Positions 26,966-35,566 of a stretch of DNA of 64,000 nucleotides are shown here, piece after piece. Every line of letters begins with the position of its first letter. The first letter of the stretch is position 1. The DNA comes from Rapidithrix thailandica (GTDB lineage Bacteria; Bacteroidota; Bacteroidia; Cytophagales; Flammeovirgaceae), in contig NZ_JBDKWZ010000011.1 of NCBI RefSeq assembly GCF_039710355.1, forward strand, positions 62,001 to 126,000, given 5' to 3'. Both the position numbers and the translations under genes were made by a program. The notes under the pieces are model-generated. The model ran no database searches. It had not been told where the DNA came from and was given only the letters and a program-made list of their open reading frames with translations.

Positions 26966-27345
26966 AAGAATTAACCTATTCCCTACTGAATGTACTTCTG
27001 GTAGAAGATGATGAAATTACCAACTTCCTATCGACAATTGCCCTGAAAGAAATCGGAATTGAAAAAGTAGATGCCGTGGAAAATGGTGAATTAGCCATTT
27101 CCTATATCAATCAAACGTGCCCTGACCTGATTTTTTTGGATTTGAATATGCCCTTGATGGATGGCTTTGAGTTTTTGACGTATGGCATTGAGAAAGGTCT
27201 GTGCCCGGAAACCCGTATTGCCATCTTGACGTCTTCCACCCGTCCGTCTGACCGGGAGAGGGCTTTTGCCTATCGCAATATCATTGACTATGTAGAAAAA
27301 CCCTTAGATGCCCAAAAAGTAGAACAGGTTTTGGCAAAATTTTAA
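26962..27345 (+). CDS. Single-domain response regulator (CheY-like)
   Basis: 127 residues forming only a receiver domain. An acidic pair (VEDDE) starts the domain. The phosphoacceptor Asp lies in LIFLDLNMPLMDGF, the switch Ser/Thr in AILTSST and the Lys in VEKPLD. This subtype, with PLMDGFEFL, is the usual partner of soluble PAS kinases in Cytophagales and acts by protein contact since it has no DNA-binding domain. Its ATG overlaps the kinase stop at 26962-26965. Confidence 0.92.
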   Translation: MKELTYSLLNVLLVEDDEITNFLSTIALKEIGIEKVDAVENGELAISYINQTCPDLIFLDLNMPLMDGFEFLTYGIEKGLCPETRIAILTSSTRPSDRERAFAYRNIIDYVEKPLDAQKVEQVLAKF

Positions 27346-27408
27346 CGGTTTCTTAGTTCTCTGTTGAATTTATATTGAATACCTTTGAGTGGGTAATATT
27401 TAGCGCGG

Positions 27409-27438
27409 TTGTTTAAAATAGAAAAAAACATACCTTAG
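27409..27438 (+). promoter_or_regulatory. Promoter of the AraC-family gene
   Basis: TTG at 27409-27411, a 19-bp spacer and TACCTTAG at 27431-27438 (one mismatch to TAnnTTTG), 28 bp before the ATG at 27467. Confidence 0.55.
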
Positions 27439-27466
27439 CAGGTCGTATAATTCGACCCGGAAAAGA

Positions 27467-28339
27467 ATGAAAAGAGTACCAGAGAAGTTACTGACGGAAC
27501 CTTATAACCGAAGGTCATTAAAAATGAATGGGTGTACGGTTATAGAATCCTGTATGCCAAGCCAAGCTTCCGATAGCGAAATGCTAGTCGGGGAGCATCT
27601 GCTATTGTTTGTATTGGAAGGGCGGTATAAAGCGGAATTGGGAAACGAGCACTATACAGTGGAACAGGGGGAAGGGGCCTTGATTCAAAAGACTCAGCAC
27701 CTTAGGTATCAAAAACATGGGCTGACAGAGGGAAAACCGTATGAGGGCTTGTTGTTTTTCTTACAAGATGACTTGATCAAAGATTTTTTATCCCTACGGC
27801 AAATTCAAGCGGATAAAACTGATGTATGTTATCCAATATCTATCATTCATCCTAATGAGTCCCTAGAGGTTTTTCTGCAATCGGTATTGGTTTCTTTTGA
27901 AAACCCACTTTCCTATGACCCGGCTTTTTTGCGGATCAAGTTATTTGAATTGTTGTTTAATTTGGCTGAAAACAATCCCGGCCTTTTTTCCGCACTTACG
28001 CAATTCTCTTATCCGCAAAGAGTAGATTTGGTAAGAGTCATGGAAGCTAATTTCACCCAATCATTACGCCTGGAGGATTTTGCTTATCTGGCCGGAAGGA
28101 GTTTGTCTTCATTCAAAAGGGATTTTCAAAAGGTATTCAATACATCTCCTCACCAATGGCTTTTGCAAAAAAGGTTGTACCATGCCAAGTCGTTGTTGGA
28201 AAGCACACATATGCAAGTTTCGGATGCTTGTTATAATGCCGGGTTTGAAAATCTGGCTCATTTTTCAAGAGTATTTAAAGATAAGTTTGGGTTTACACCC
28301 TCTTCCTTGAAATCTGAGCCGATAAATCAAAAATATTGA
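27467..28339 (+). CDS. AraC-family transcriptional regulator (ExsA/cupin-type N-terminus)
   Basis: 290 residues. The N-terminal domain is a cupin-like sensor (LLFVLEGRYKAELGNEHYTV, GEGALIQKTQHLRYQ). The C-terminus is a typical double helix-turn-helix: LEDFAYLAGRSLSSFKRDFQKVF then AKSLLESTHMQVSDACYNAGFENLAHFSRVFKDKFGFTPSSL, the second HTH matching the AraC signature. It likely activates nearby genes; the ABM-domain gene 83 bp downstream in the same direction is the obvious candidate target. The effector is unknown. Confidence 0.92.
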   Translation: MKRVPEKLLTEPYNRRSLKMNGCTVIESCMPSQASDSEMLVGEHLLLFVLEGRYKAELGNEHYTVEQGEGALIQKTQHLRYQKHGLTEGKPYEGLLFFLQDDLIKDFLSLRQIQADKTDVCYPISIIHPNESLEVFLQSVLVSFENPLSYDPAFLRIKLFELLFNLAENNPGLFSALTQFSYPQRVDLVRVMEANFTQSLRLEDFAYLAGRSLSSFKRDFQKVFNTSPHQWLLQKRLYHAKSLLESTHMQVSDACYNAGFENLAHFSRVFKDKFGFTPSSLKSEPINQKY

Positions 28340-28422
28340 GCTTTTTAGAGAAATCCGGTTGCTGAGAAGTATGCAATTTTGTAAGGTCAATCTATCAGTA
28401 AATCATTTAAAAAACTTACAAA

Positions 28423-29196
28423 ATGCAAACAACCCGTTATTCTATCCATGGGCAGTTATTTTTAGCATTGGTGTTCACCTATTTTTTGTGGAACGATAGC
28501 CAGGCCCAATCAACTATTTCGGAAGAAAGAAACCCCTCCGTAGAGATGGGGATTATTACCCTGCTGGTGACTTTCCGTGTAAAACCTTCTGAAAAAGAGC
28601 TTTTTAAACAAGCTTTATTGGAAGATGTACAGTATGCCCGTAAGGAAAAGGGAAATATCACGATGGAGCTTTATGAAGGTAAAGACCGTCCAAACACATT
28701 GTATCTATTTGAACGCTGGGAAAACCAGAAAGAGCTGGACAAACATTTTGAACAACCGTATACTCAAAAAGTGCTGAAACTTAATGAAACAGCCTTGATT
28801 GAGCCAATGGAAATAGCCTACTTGGACGATTTGGCACCTCTTTCTGTCGAAGCATTGCCCCGGCCAGTGTACACTGACAAGATGGTAGATCTTGTGGTTG
28901 TATTTAAAGTGAAAGAAGGAAAGCAGGCAAAGTTTATCCGGCAATTCCGGAAATCAGTCCAGCATAGCCGGCCGGAAACAGGTAATATCGCTTTTCATAT
29001 TCATTCGGTGAAAGACGATGCTGTCACTTTTGTCTTGTACGAACGGTGGCAAAATCAAGAAGCTTTAGATTTCCACTTTGAACAACACTATACAAAAGAA
29101 TTATTTGAAACTTTTAAAGAAGTGCTTGACCGCCCTGTGGAAGAAAGTTTACGTTTTATTACTGAAATTTCCACTCCGCTTCAGGAAGCAAAGTAA
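28423..29196 (+). CDS. Exported tandem antibiotic-biosynthesis-monooxygenase (ABM) domain protein
   Basis: 257 residues. An N-terminal signal peptide (about 1-29, LFLALVFTYFLWNDSQAQ) is followed by two ABM dimeric alpha-beta barrel domains (about 44-135 and 153-245), each with the pattern LLVTFRVKPSEKELFKQALL then GNITMELYEGKD and YLFERWENQKELDKHFEQPY. ABM proteins of the YgiN type oxidise quinols or other small aromatics without a cofactor; export to the periplasm is unusual and inferred from the signal peptide. The AraC gene just upstream may regulate it. Confidence 0.85.
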   Translation: MQTTRYSIHGQLFLALVFTYFLWNDSQAQSTISEERNPSVEMGIITLLVTFRVKPSEKELFKQALLEDVQYARKEKGNITMELYEGKDRPNTLYLFERWENQKELDKHFEQPYTQKVLKLNETALIEPMEIAYLDDLAPLSVEALPRPVYTDKMVDLVVVFKVKEGKQAKFIRQFRKSVQHSRPETGNIAFHIHSVKDDAVTFVLYERWQNQEALDFHFEQHYTKELFETFKEVLDRPVEESLRFITEISTPLQEAK

Positions 29197-29345
29197 TATG
29201 GTTTATGGATCAATTCAAGGCTTTGTACCTATCCGGCAAGGCCTTGAATTCTTTATATGAAAGCAGTTTTTATTTAAATGATATTAGGTATTGAAATTAG
29301 TACTCCGGAATATATATTCACTACTGAATATCTAATTTAATAAGA

Positions 29346-30250
29346 ATGAAAGTTATTTTTTGTGACAGTGTAGTGTAGATGCCAAGTTGGTTGAACCGGA
29401 TTTTGAGGAGGGGTTGCAAGCTGTTAGAGCCGCAGGCTTTTCAAGTGCATTGATCAGTTATGAAGAACTGGTGAATGGCAATGTAGCACAAGCATTAAAG
29501 TTTGTCAAAGAATCAGATATACAAGTATCGGGAGTGTATCGTGGCTGGATGCTGACACCATTACAATACGAAGCCTTGTATACCGGATTATTGCAAAAAA
29601 ACATCCGTTTGGTAAACATTGCTGAAGAATACCTGCATACTCATTATTTACCGGCATCGTACAGTAAAATCCGTTCCAAAGCTCCTGTCACCAAATGGCT
29701 TCCGGTGGAGGGAAATGTTGAAAGGAATAAAGTCCTTTCGATCACTCAGGAGTTTGGGGATCATCCTATTATCATCAAAGACTATGTAAAATCAGAAAAG
29801 CATTATTGGGAGGAGACTTGTTTTATTCCGATAGCTTTTGATCAAGACAATGTTCAAGAGGTTATTACCAGGTTTTTAGCATTGCGGGGTGACAGTTTAA
29901 ATGAAGGCTTGGTGTTTCGAGCATTTGAGGAACTCGAATATCTTACCCGGCACTCTCAAAGTGGAATGCCTCTTACTAAAGAGTTCAGACTCTTTTTTGC
30001 CCACCGGAAACTCGTGGGTATATATCCGTATTGGAGTGAAGGAAAATATGGAGACACGGAAACAGACCTTAGTGATTTTCTCCAAATTGCCGAAACAATA
30101 GATAGCCGGTTTTTCAGTATGGATATAGCCCAAAAGAAAAACGGAGAGTGGGTAATTATAGAGTTGGGGGACGGACAAGTTACCGGCTTACCTGATCAGG
30201 CAGACAAATTTTTATTTTATGAGAAATTATATGCAATTCTTTCCCGATGA
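29346..30250 (+). pseudogene. ATP-grasp (DUF4343-type) gene with N-terminal frameshift
   Basis: A start ATG at 29346 reads MKVIFCDS, the usual first residues of this ATP-grasp family, but meets TAG at 29376. The rest of the protein continues in another frame from about 29378 (DAKLVEPDFEEGLQAVRAAG) to 30250. The break lies in AGTGTAGTGTAG (29367-29378), a tandem repeat of a 5-mer; removing one 5-bp unit rejoins MKVIFCDSVDAKLVEPDF perfectly. The ~290-residue body is undamaged (IIIKDYVKS ATP-binding Lys, EELEYLTRHSQSGMPLTKEF, ELGDGQVTGLPD). A short form from an in-frame TTG at 29387 is conceivable. The family ligates carboxylates to amines, with unknown substrates. A terminator follows. Confidence 0.7.
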
Positions 30251-30270
30251 GATCAATGAATTAACCAGAG

Positions 30271-30304
30271 AAGAGGACTGATATATTTTTCAGGCCTCTT
30301 TTTT
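30271..30304 (+). terminator. Intrinsic terminator of the ATP-grasp gene
   Basis: Stem AAGAGG-A-CTGA (30271-30281) with TCAG-G-CCTCTT (30290-30300), one internal mismatch, then a T6 run. Confidence 0.75.
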
Positions 30305-30720
30305 ATTGTATGGTTAACAAGAGTCAATTCGAATAATTGGCTTTAAGTCATAGTGATATATGATTTGGTTTATGAGAAGAATATTTCATTGAAAATAAAG
30401 GAGGCTTGATACAGAAATGGAATGTGTCTGATGGTTTGCTGAAAACTTTTATACAACCCCTAAAATCAGTTAATACCTTGAATTCTTCAATTTATTTATT
30501 AACTTTTAGATAAGTGGATATAGGTATTGTTTTATCGAGATGAAGGTTGTTGTTTTTTTGAAACAGAAGCTTGTATTTAATACGGTAGACTGCTTTAATA
30601 AGTCTCTGAAAACCTGTGAAGTAGCTTGTTGTTGTGTGCGATTGATCCTTGCCTTTGAAAAGGAATACCTGTAAAGTATTTAGTCTGTGAAATTTTGACA
30701 AACGAAGACAATGTATATTT
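30305..30720. other. Intergenic leader of the hybrid kinase
   Basis: About 415 bp, AT-rich, no gene supported. A minus-strand frame at 30492-30734 overlaps the kinase start and has no features. TATATTTA lies directly before the ATG at 30721 and would be too close for a -7 box of this start. Confidence 0.4.
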
Positions 30721-33700
30721 ATGAATGCATCCATTACTCTTAGGCATGATCAACTGGATAGGTTATTTCCTTTTTATCTGATGTTGGATAGAGCGCTGAA
30801 TGTCGTTTCGTATGGTCAAAGTTTAACGAAGCTCTGCCCGGTAGTGAAGGGCTCGGCTTTGGAGAGTTTGTTTGAACTGAAGAAGCCTGTTTTAAAAAAA
30901 CTGTGTTTTGAGGAGTTACAGCCCATTTCGGGGCAATTGGTCGTGTTGGAGTTTGTCGATGACAGGGGGTTCTATCTAAGAGGACAATTTGAAGCAGAGG
31001 CAGATCACCGACAATTACTTTTTATCGGCTCTCCTTGGGTAGAATCCACAGAGCAAGCACAAGAAAAGGGCTTAAATATGGATGATTTTGCCAGTTATGA
31101 TCCGCTTACCCGCTTGTTGGACATTTTAAAATCTCATAAAGTAGCCAACGAAGATATCAAACGTCTGTTTAACTCTCTTTACCAGCAAAACGACCGTCTC
31201 AAACAAAGTCAACAAGAGTTGCAACGCCTGTCCCTGGTGGCTAAAGCGAATCAACACGGTGTACTTTTTACCCGGCCTAACGGACAGATCAGTTGGAGTA
31301 ATGAAGAGTTCCTAAGTTTAACGGGCTATGACATGCAAGATGTATTGGGTAAAACGCCCATCGAACTTTGTATGGGGCCTAATACCAAAAGAAAAGTGGT
31401 AAAAGAAATGGTGGAGTTATATGAAAGAGGAGGGGCAGTGGATTTGGAAATGGTGATGTACCGCAAAAACAAAAGTTGGTTTTGGGGAAATGTGAAAATA
31501 CAACCCTTGAGAAATGAGCAAGCGGAAACCGTAGAATTCTTTTCTATTGTGGAAGATATAACAGAGCGTAAAATGGCTGAAGAAAAACTGAGAAAGTCAG
31601 AGGCCAGTATGTCAATGTTAATTGATAATCTGCAAGTGGGAGTATTGTTTGAAGATGAAAATCACAGAGTAGTACTGATCAACCGGAAATATTGTGACCT
31701 GTTTGGAATCCGGGCTTCTCCCGAATCCTTGATTGGGGTAGATTGGAAGGATTTAACCCTGAAAAATAAAAATTTATTTAAGGATCCGGAAGAGTTTGTC
31801 TGGAGAAAAGAGCGGATTTTATATCATCAATTACCCGTTTTGGCGGAAGAGTTAGAATTGAAAAACGGCCGTTTTCTCGAGCGGGACTATATTCCCATTT
31901 TCGTTGACGGAGTGTACAAAGGACATCTGTGGAAATTCAACGATATTACTGCCCGGAAGAATTATGAACGGACGTTGAAAGTTCAGGAAGAGAAATACCG
32001 GAATATTATTGCCAATATGAACTTGGGAATCATTGAAGTGGATCAGGAAGATACGATCCATTTTGCCAATCATAGCTTTTGTGAAATGTCCGGTTATTCT
32101 TTTGAGGATTTGCTTGGGCAAAAGGCTTCCAGGCTTTTATTAAAAGGGGGAAGCGTACAGGTAGTACAAACGAAAAATAAGTTAAGGGAAACCGGGCTTT
32201 CTGACCTTTTTCAACTGCCGATTTATAATAAACAAGGGGAACAACGATGGTGGATAATCAGCGGAGCGCCCAATTACAATGATGCCGGGGAGTTTATCGG
32301 TTCTATCGGAATTCATCTGGATATTACCGAGCAAAAGAAAATGGAACAGGACTTGGAGCTTGCCAAGCAAAAAGCGGAGGAATCGTCCAAAGCTAAAGAA
32401 AGTTTTTTGGCGAATATGAGTCATGAAATCCGTACGCCTCTCAATGCAATTATTGGAATCATGCGGGATTTGGCCAGAGACCAACTTACTACCAAACAAA
32501 ATAAGTATTTGCGGTATGCGGAGACGGCTGCCCAGCATTTACTTTCCATTATCAATAGCATTTTAGACATCTCCAAAATTGAGGCGGGCGAATTTCAATT
32601 GGATAAGATTCACTTTAGCATGCACAGTGTGATTGAAGAAACAGTAGCGATTATGACAGTAAATGCCCGGCAAAAATCAATCGGACTGGAGGTGATCATC
32701 GCAAATCATTTACCGGCTGCCCTTATAGGCGATCCTGTCCGTATTCGTCAATTATTAATCAACCTTTTAGGGAACTCCATTAAATTTACCGAAGAGGGGC
32801 AAGTGAGTATTGATTGTCAAAGTACGCCACTCAATGAGCATCAACACCAAATCCATATTTCTATTACCGACACAGGGGTCGGAATGGACAAAAACTTTAT
32901 GGAAAACATCTTTAAAAAGTTTTCTCAAGAAGAAAACTCGGCGATTCGTAAATACGGAGGAACGGGACTAGGAATGGCCATTACGTACGAATTAATCCAA
33001 CTAATGGGCGGCTCTATTCAAATCGCCAGTGAAAAACATCAGGGAACACAGATAGATATTTACCTGCCTTTGGAAGTGGGAGATGTGCAACAAATAGTAT
33101 CGGTGGTAGAAACGCAAGATTTTGGAGTATTACAAAATCTTAAAATTCTGTTGGTAGAAGACAACGAATTGAACCGGATGGTGGCGGAAAATTCCTTAAC
33201 CTACTATGGATGTAAAATACAGGAAGCTGAAAATGGCTTGGTCGCCATTGACCGGGTCAAAAAAAATAAATACGATGTCATTCTGATGGATTTGCAAATG
33301 CCCGGAATGGATGGTATTGAGGCTACAAAAGTAATTCGAAAGGACTTGAAAATTACAACTCCCATCATTGCCCTGACGGCGAATGCTTTTCAAAAAGAAA
33401 TTGACTATTGTATGCAAAGCGGGATGAATGGCTATGTGACCAAACCCTTTGAAGAATCAAAATTATTGGGTTCTATCTTAAAAGCATTTCGCGCTTCTCA
33501 AGCCTCTTCGATGAAAGTAACAAAGAATACATTAAATAATGCCAAAACAATGTCGAGCGAAAGGCTATATGATTTGAGCAAACTCATTGAAGCCAGCCGG
33601 GGTAATGAAGAGTTTGTGAAGAAAATGGTAGCTTTGTTCATAGAGCAAATACCTCCTTCACTATTGCAAATAAAAGAAGCATACCAACAGAAAGACCTGG

Positions 33701-33909
33701 CCACTGTGCACAAAATTACCCACCGGATCAAACCTAGCATTATCAATATGGGAATCCATTCCATTGTGAATGAAGTCCGAGAAATTGAGTTAATGGCCAA
33801 AGAAGAAAGGGATGTGTTGAAGCTGGCTACGATGCTAAACTTCTTAGATGAGGTATTAAATAAAGTTTTGAAACAACTTAAACAAGACAATTTCGAAAGT
33901 AAACTTTAA
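30721..33909 (+). CDS. Hybrid sensor histidine kinase with HNOBA-like N-terminus, PAS repeats, receiver and HPt
   Basis: 1062 residues, no membrane helix. The N-terminal ~150 residues (FPFYLMLDRALNVVSYGQSL, LLFIGSPWV, GLNMDDFASYDPLTRLLDIL) match the heme-NO-binding-associated (HNOBA) domain pattern known from soluble guanylate cyclases and H-NOX-linked kinases. A coiled coil (150-178) and three PAS domains (about 180-290, 295-410, 415-545) follow. HisKA has H568 in MSHEIRTPLNAI, and HATPase has NSIKFTEEG, DTGVGM and GGTGLGM. A receiver domain has D857 in VILMDLQMPGMDG, and an HPt domain has H1001 in THRIKPS. All phosphorelay residues are present. It lies just upstream of the polysaccharide locus, so it may control that locus (inference). 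No H-NOX gene is in the window. Confidence 0.9.
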   Translation: MNASITLRHDQLDRLFPFYLMLDRALNVVSYGQSLTKLCPVVKGSALESLFELKKPVLKKLCFEELQPISGQLVVLEFVDDRGFYLRGQFEAEADHRQLLFIGSPWVESTEQAQEKGLNMDDFASYDPLTRLLDILKSHKVANEDIKRLFNSLYQQNDRLKQSQQELQRLSLVAKANQHGVLFTRPNGQISWSNEEFLSLTGYDMQDVLGKTPIELCMGPNTKRKVVKEMVELYERGGAVDLEMVMYRKNKSWFWGNVKIQPLRNEQAETVEFFSIVEDITERKMAEEKLRKSEASMSMLIDNLQVGVLFEDENHRVVLINRKYCDLFGIRASPESLIGVDWKDLTLKNKNLFKDPEEFVWRKERILYHQLPVLAEELELKNGRFLERDYIPIFVDGVYKGHLWKFNDITARKNYERTLKVQEEKYRNIIANMNLGIIEVDQEDTIHFANHSFCEMSGYSFEDLLGQKASRLLLKGGSVQVVQTKNKLRETGLSDLFQLPIYNKQGEQRWWIISGAPNYNDAGEFIGSIGIHLDITEQKKMEQDLELAKQKAEESSKAKESFLANMSHEIRTPLNAIIGIMRDLARDQLTTKQNKYLRYAETAAQHLLSIINSILDISKIEAGEFQLDKIHFSMHSVIEETVAIMTVNARQKSIGLEVIIANHLPAALIGDPVRIRQLLINLLGNSIKFTEEGQVSIDCQSTPLNEHQHQIHISITDTGVGMDKNFMENIFKKFSQEENSAIRKYGGTGLGMAITYELIQLMGGSIQIASEKHQGTQIDIYLPLEVGDVQQIVSVVETQDFGVLQNLKILLVEDNELNRMVAENSLTYYGCKIQEAENGLVAIDRVKKNKYDVILMDLQMPGMDGIEATKVIRKDLKITTPIIALTANAFQKEIDYCMQSGMNGYVTKPFEESKLLGSILKAFRASQASSMKVTKNTLNNAKTMSSERLYDLSKLIEASRGNEEFVKKMVALFIEQIPPSLLQIKEAYQQKDLATVHKITHRIKPSIINMGIHSIVNEVREIELMAKEERDVLKLATMLNFLDEVLNKVLKQLKQDNFESKL

Positions 33910-34281
33910 AAGACTACATTCATTGACAAGTTCCTCCCATGCATCTTGAATAGTTAAAAAATCTCTCTGTTTTTTCAAAAAGAACATGAAGTTACACATC
34001 CGTATTAAGTGGCTGAAAAGGGATAACTATCGCTTAATAGTAGACCGTATATTATAAAACCCTACCTGAAATGCTCCTTATACTTTCTTAAAAAGCGATA
34101 GTTTTGAAAATATTTACCAAATCACTTTCTATCAAAGTTTGTATCCTTTATTGGAATGTTTCAATTTTTGAAAGAGAAACATTAATTTTTATTTCAAGAT
34201 GTTACATAGTGATGTTTTGTATAGATTTTATGGACAATACTGTAACGATTTATAGGTATTGTATGTAAAGATTTACTCGCC
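33910..34281. other. Intergenic region upstream of the polysaccharide operon
   Basis: About 370 bp without a gene. It must hold the promoter of the operon. The best -7-like sequence is TAGATTTT near 34222, without a good TTG partner. It contains the long inverted repeat listed at 34025-34103. Confidence 0.45.
34025..34103. repeat. Spaced 11-bp inverted repeat upstream of the polysaccharide operon
   Basis: AACTATCGCTT at 34025-34035 and its exact complement AAGCGATAGTT at 34093-34103, 57 bp apart. It could be paired regulator sites or the base of an RNA stem. Confidence 0.5.
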
Positions 34282-34716
34282 ATGGAACAAGCTCAACAAT
34301 TTAAAATTTTTTTGGTGGACGATGATGTGTTTACCCTGAATCTCTACCAACAACACTTAAACAATCTGGGTTTTTTTGATGTGTCTACTTTTCATTCCGG
34401 CACAGCTTGCCTGGAGGAATTGATGCAAAAACCCGATGTGATTTTTTTAGACCATAATATGGACACATTGACCGGCTTTGATGTCTTGAAAAAGATCAAA
34501 CGCTTTGATCCGAATGTGTTTGTCGTGATGGTTTCCGCACAGGAAGAATTGAAAATAGCAGTGGATGCGCTCAAATACGGGGCCTTCGATTACATTATCA
34601 AAGGTGATCAGGAAGTAGAAAAAATGCGGCAGGTATTGAACCGGATTACCCAGGTTTTAGAGCTGCTCAAAAAGGAAAAGCCTTCTTTCTGGAAAAAAAT
34701 ACTGTCCTATATATAG
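34282..34716 (+). CDS. Single-domain response regulator heading the polysaccharide operon
   Basis: 144 residues. Receiver domain with acidic pair LVDDD, phosphoacceptor Asp in VIFLDHNMDTLTGFDVL, switch Ser in MVSAQEE and Lys in IIKGDQE. About 25 basic residues follow (LLKKEKPSFWKKILSYI) that are not a DNA-binding domain. The Wza-type gene begins 17 bp later, so this gene is first in the operon and probably tunes polysaccharide export or a kinase nearby. The hybrid kinase upstream is a plausible partner but keeps its own receiver. Confidence 0.88.
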   Translation: MEQAQQFKIFLVDDDVFTLNLYQQHLNNLGFFDVSTFHSGTACLEELMQKPDVIFLDHNMDTLTGFDVLKKIKRFDPNVFVVMVSAQEELKIAVDALKYGAFDYIIKGDQEVEKMRQVLNRITQVLELLKKEKPSFWKKILSYI

Positions 34717-34733
34717 CTTTTGTGACTAATACC

Positions 34734-35480
34734 ATGAATAGAATTCTTTTATTCATATTATTAGTGGGTGTATTTGCGCAATGTAAAACGTACAATATTC
34801 TTGAGACAAAGAGAGCCGAGCGAAAGCAAACAGAAGCGGAGTTAGACAGTGCTTTTCTTTATAATCCGGACTATCAGTATACTATCCGCAAAAATGACAA
34901 GATCAGCATTAGTGTTTGGGGACAGGATGAATTGAGTGTAGGGTCGGTATATGGCATTTACAATTCGAACGAAGTATATGGAAAGTGGTTGATGGTGGAT
35001 GTGAACGGACATATCGAAGTGCCTAAAATCGGAACCATGCATGTACTTGGTAAGACCATTCCGGAACTCAAAGAAATTTTGGCATGTGTTTTACAAAAGT
35101 GGATAGTAACCCCCATTGTGGATGTAAAAGTATTGAATAAGGAAATAACCTTGTTAGGCGAAGTGAAAGACCCCGGTGTCATCCCCATTGATAAGGACCA
35201 TTACACACTGTTAGAAATCATTGCCCGTGCGGGAGGTTTTGAGTTTTATGCAAATATCCGATCGGTTAAAATACTTCGGCAAGAAGGAGAACATGTACGG
35301 GTGGCACATGTCAATTTGGCCAAATCAGGTGATTTTTTTAAGAAAAATATTCAATTGTACCCGGGGGATTTCGTCATTGTTCCTTCCAAGAAAAATAAGG
35401 ATTTTGATAAACGGGTATCCACGATTATCCCCTTTACGACAACCGCCACAGCCGCGGCTATTTTGATGGGTGTTTTTTAA
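34734..35480 (+). CDS. Polysaccharide biosynthesis/export protein (Wza type)
   Basis: 248 residues from the ATG at 34734; an in-frame GTG at 34722 adds four residues ahead of it. A signal peptide (RILLFILLVGVFAQC) with a Cys suggests a lipoprotein, though the lipobox is loose. The Poly_export domain (about 40-135, YTIRKNDKISISVWGQDELSV) is followed by one SLBB domain (ITLLGEVKDPGVIPID, LLEIIARAGGFEFYANIRSVKILRQ). A short hydrophobic C-terminus (TIIPFTTTATAAAILMGVF) may be the outer-membrane-spanning helix. Shorter than E. coli Wza (379), as is usual in Bacteroidota. It forms the outer-membrane exit channel for the polymer and should work with the Wzz-like protein encoded next. Confidence 0.9.
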   Translation: MNRILLFILLVGVFAQCKTYNILETKRAERKQTEAELDSAFLYNPDYQYTIRKNDKISISVWGQDELSVGSVYGIYNSNEVYGKWLMVDVNGHIEVPKIGTMHVLGKTIPELKEILACVLQKWIVTPIVDVKVLNKEITLLGEVKDPGVIPIDKDHYTLLEIIARAGGFEFYANIRSVKILRQEGEHVRVAHVNLAKSGDFFKKNIQLYPGDFVIVPSKKNKDFDKRVSTIIPFTTTATAAAILMGVF

Positions 35481-35566
35481 ACTTTATTCTCAAATTTTGC
35501 TACTCACAGTTGGTTAAACAAATGGTTTAGCAAATCCCTTTTTCTCAACTTTTTAGTAGAGAATGT

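Noticed and set aside
30492..30734. 80-codon minus-strand frame in front of the hybrid kinase
   Set aside because: Overlaps the kinase start and shows no domain or composition typical of protein.
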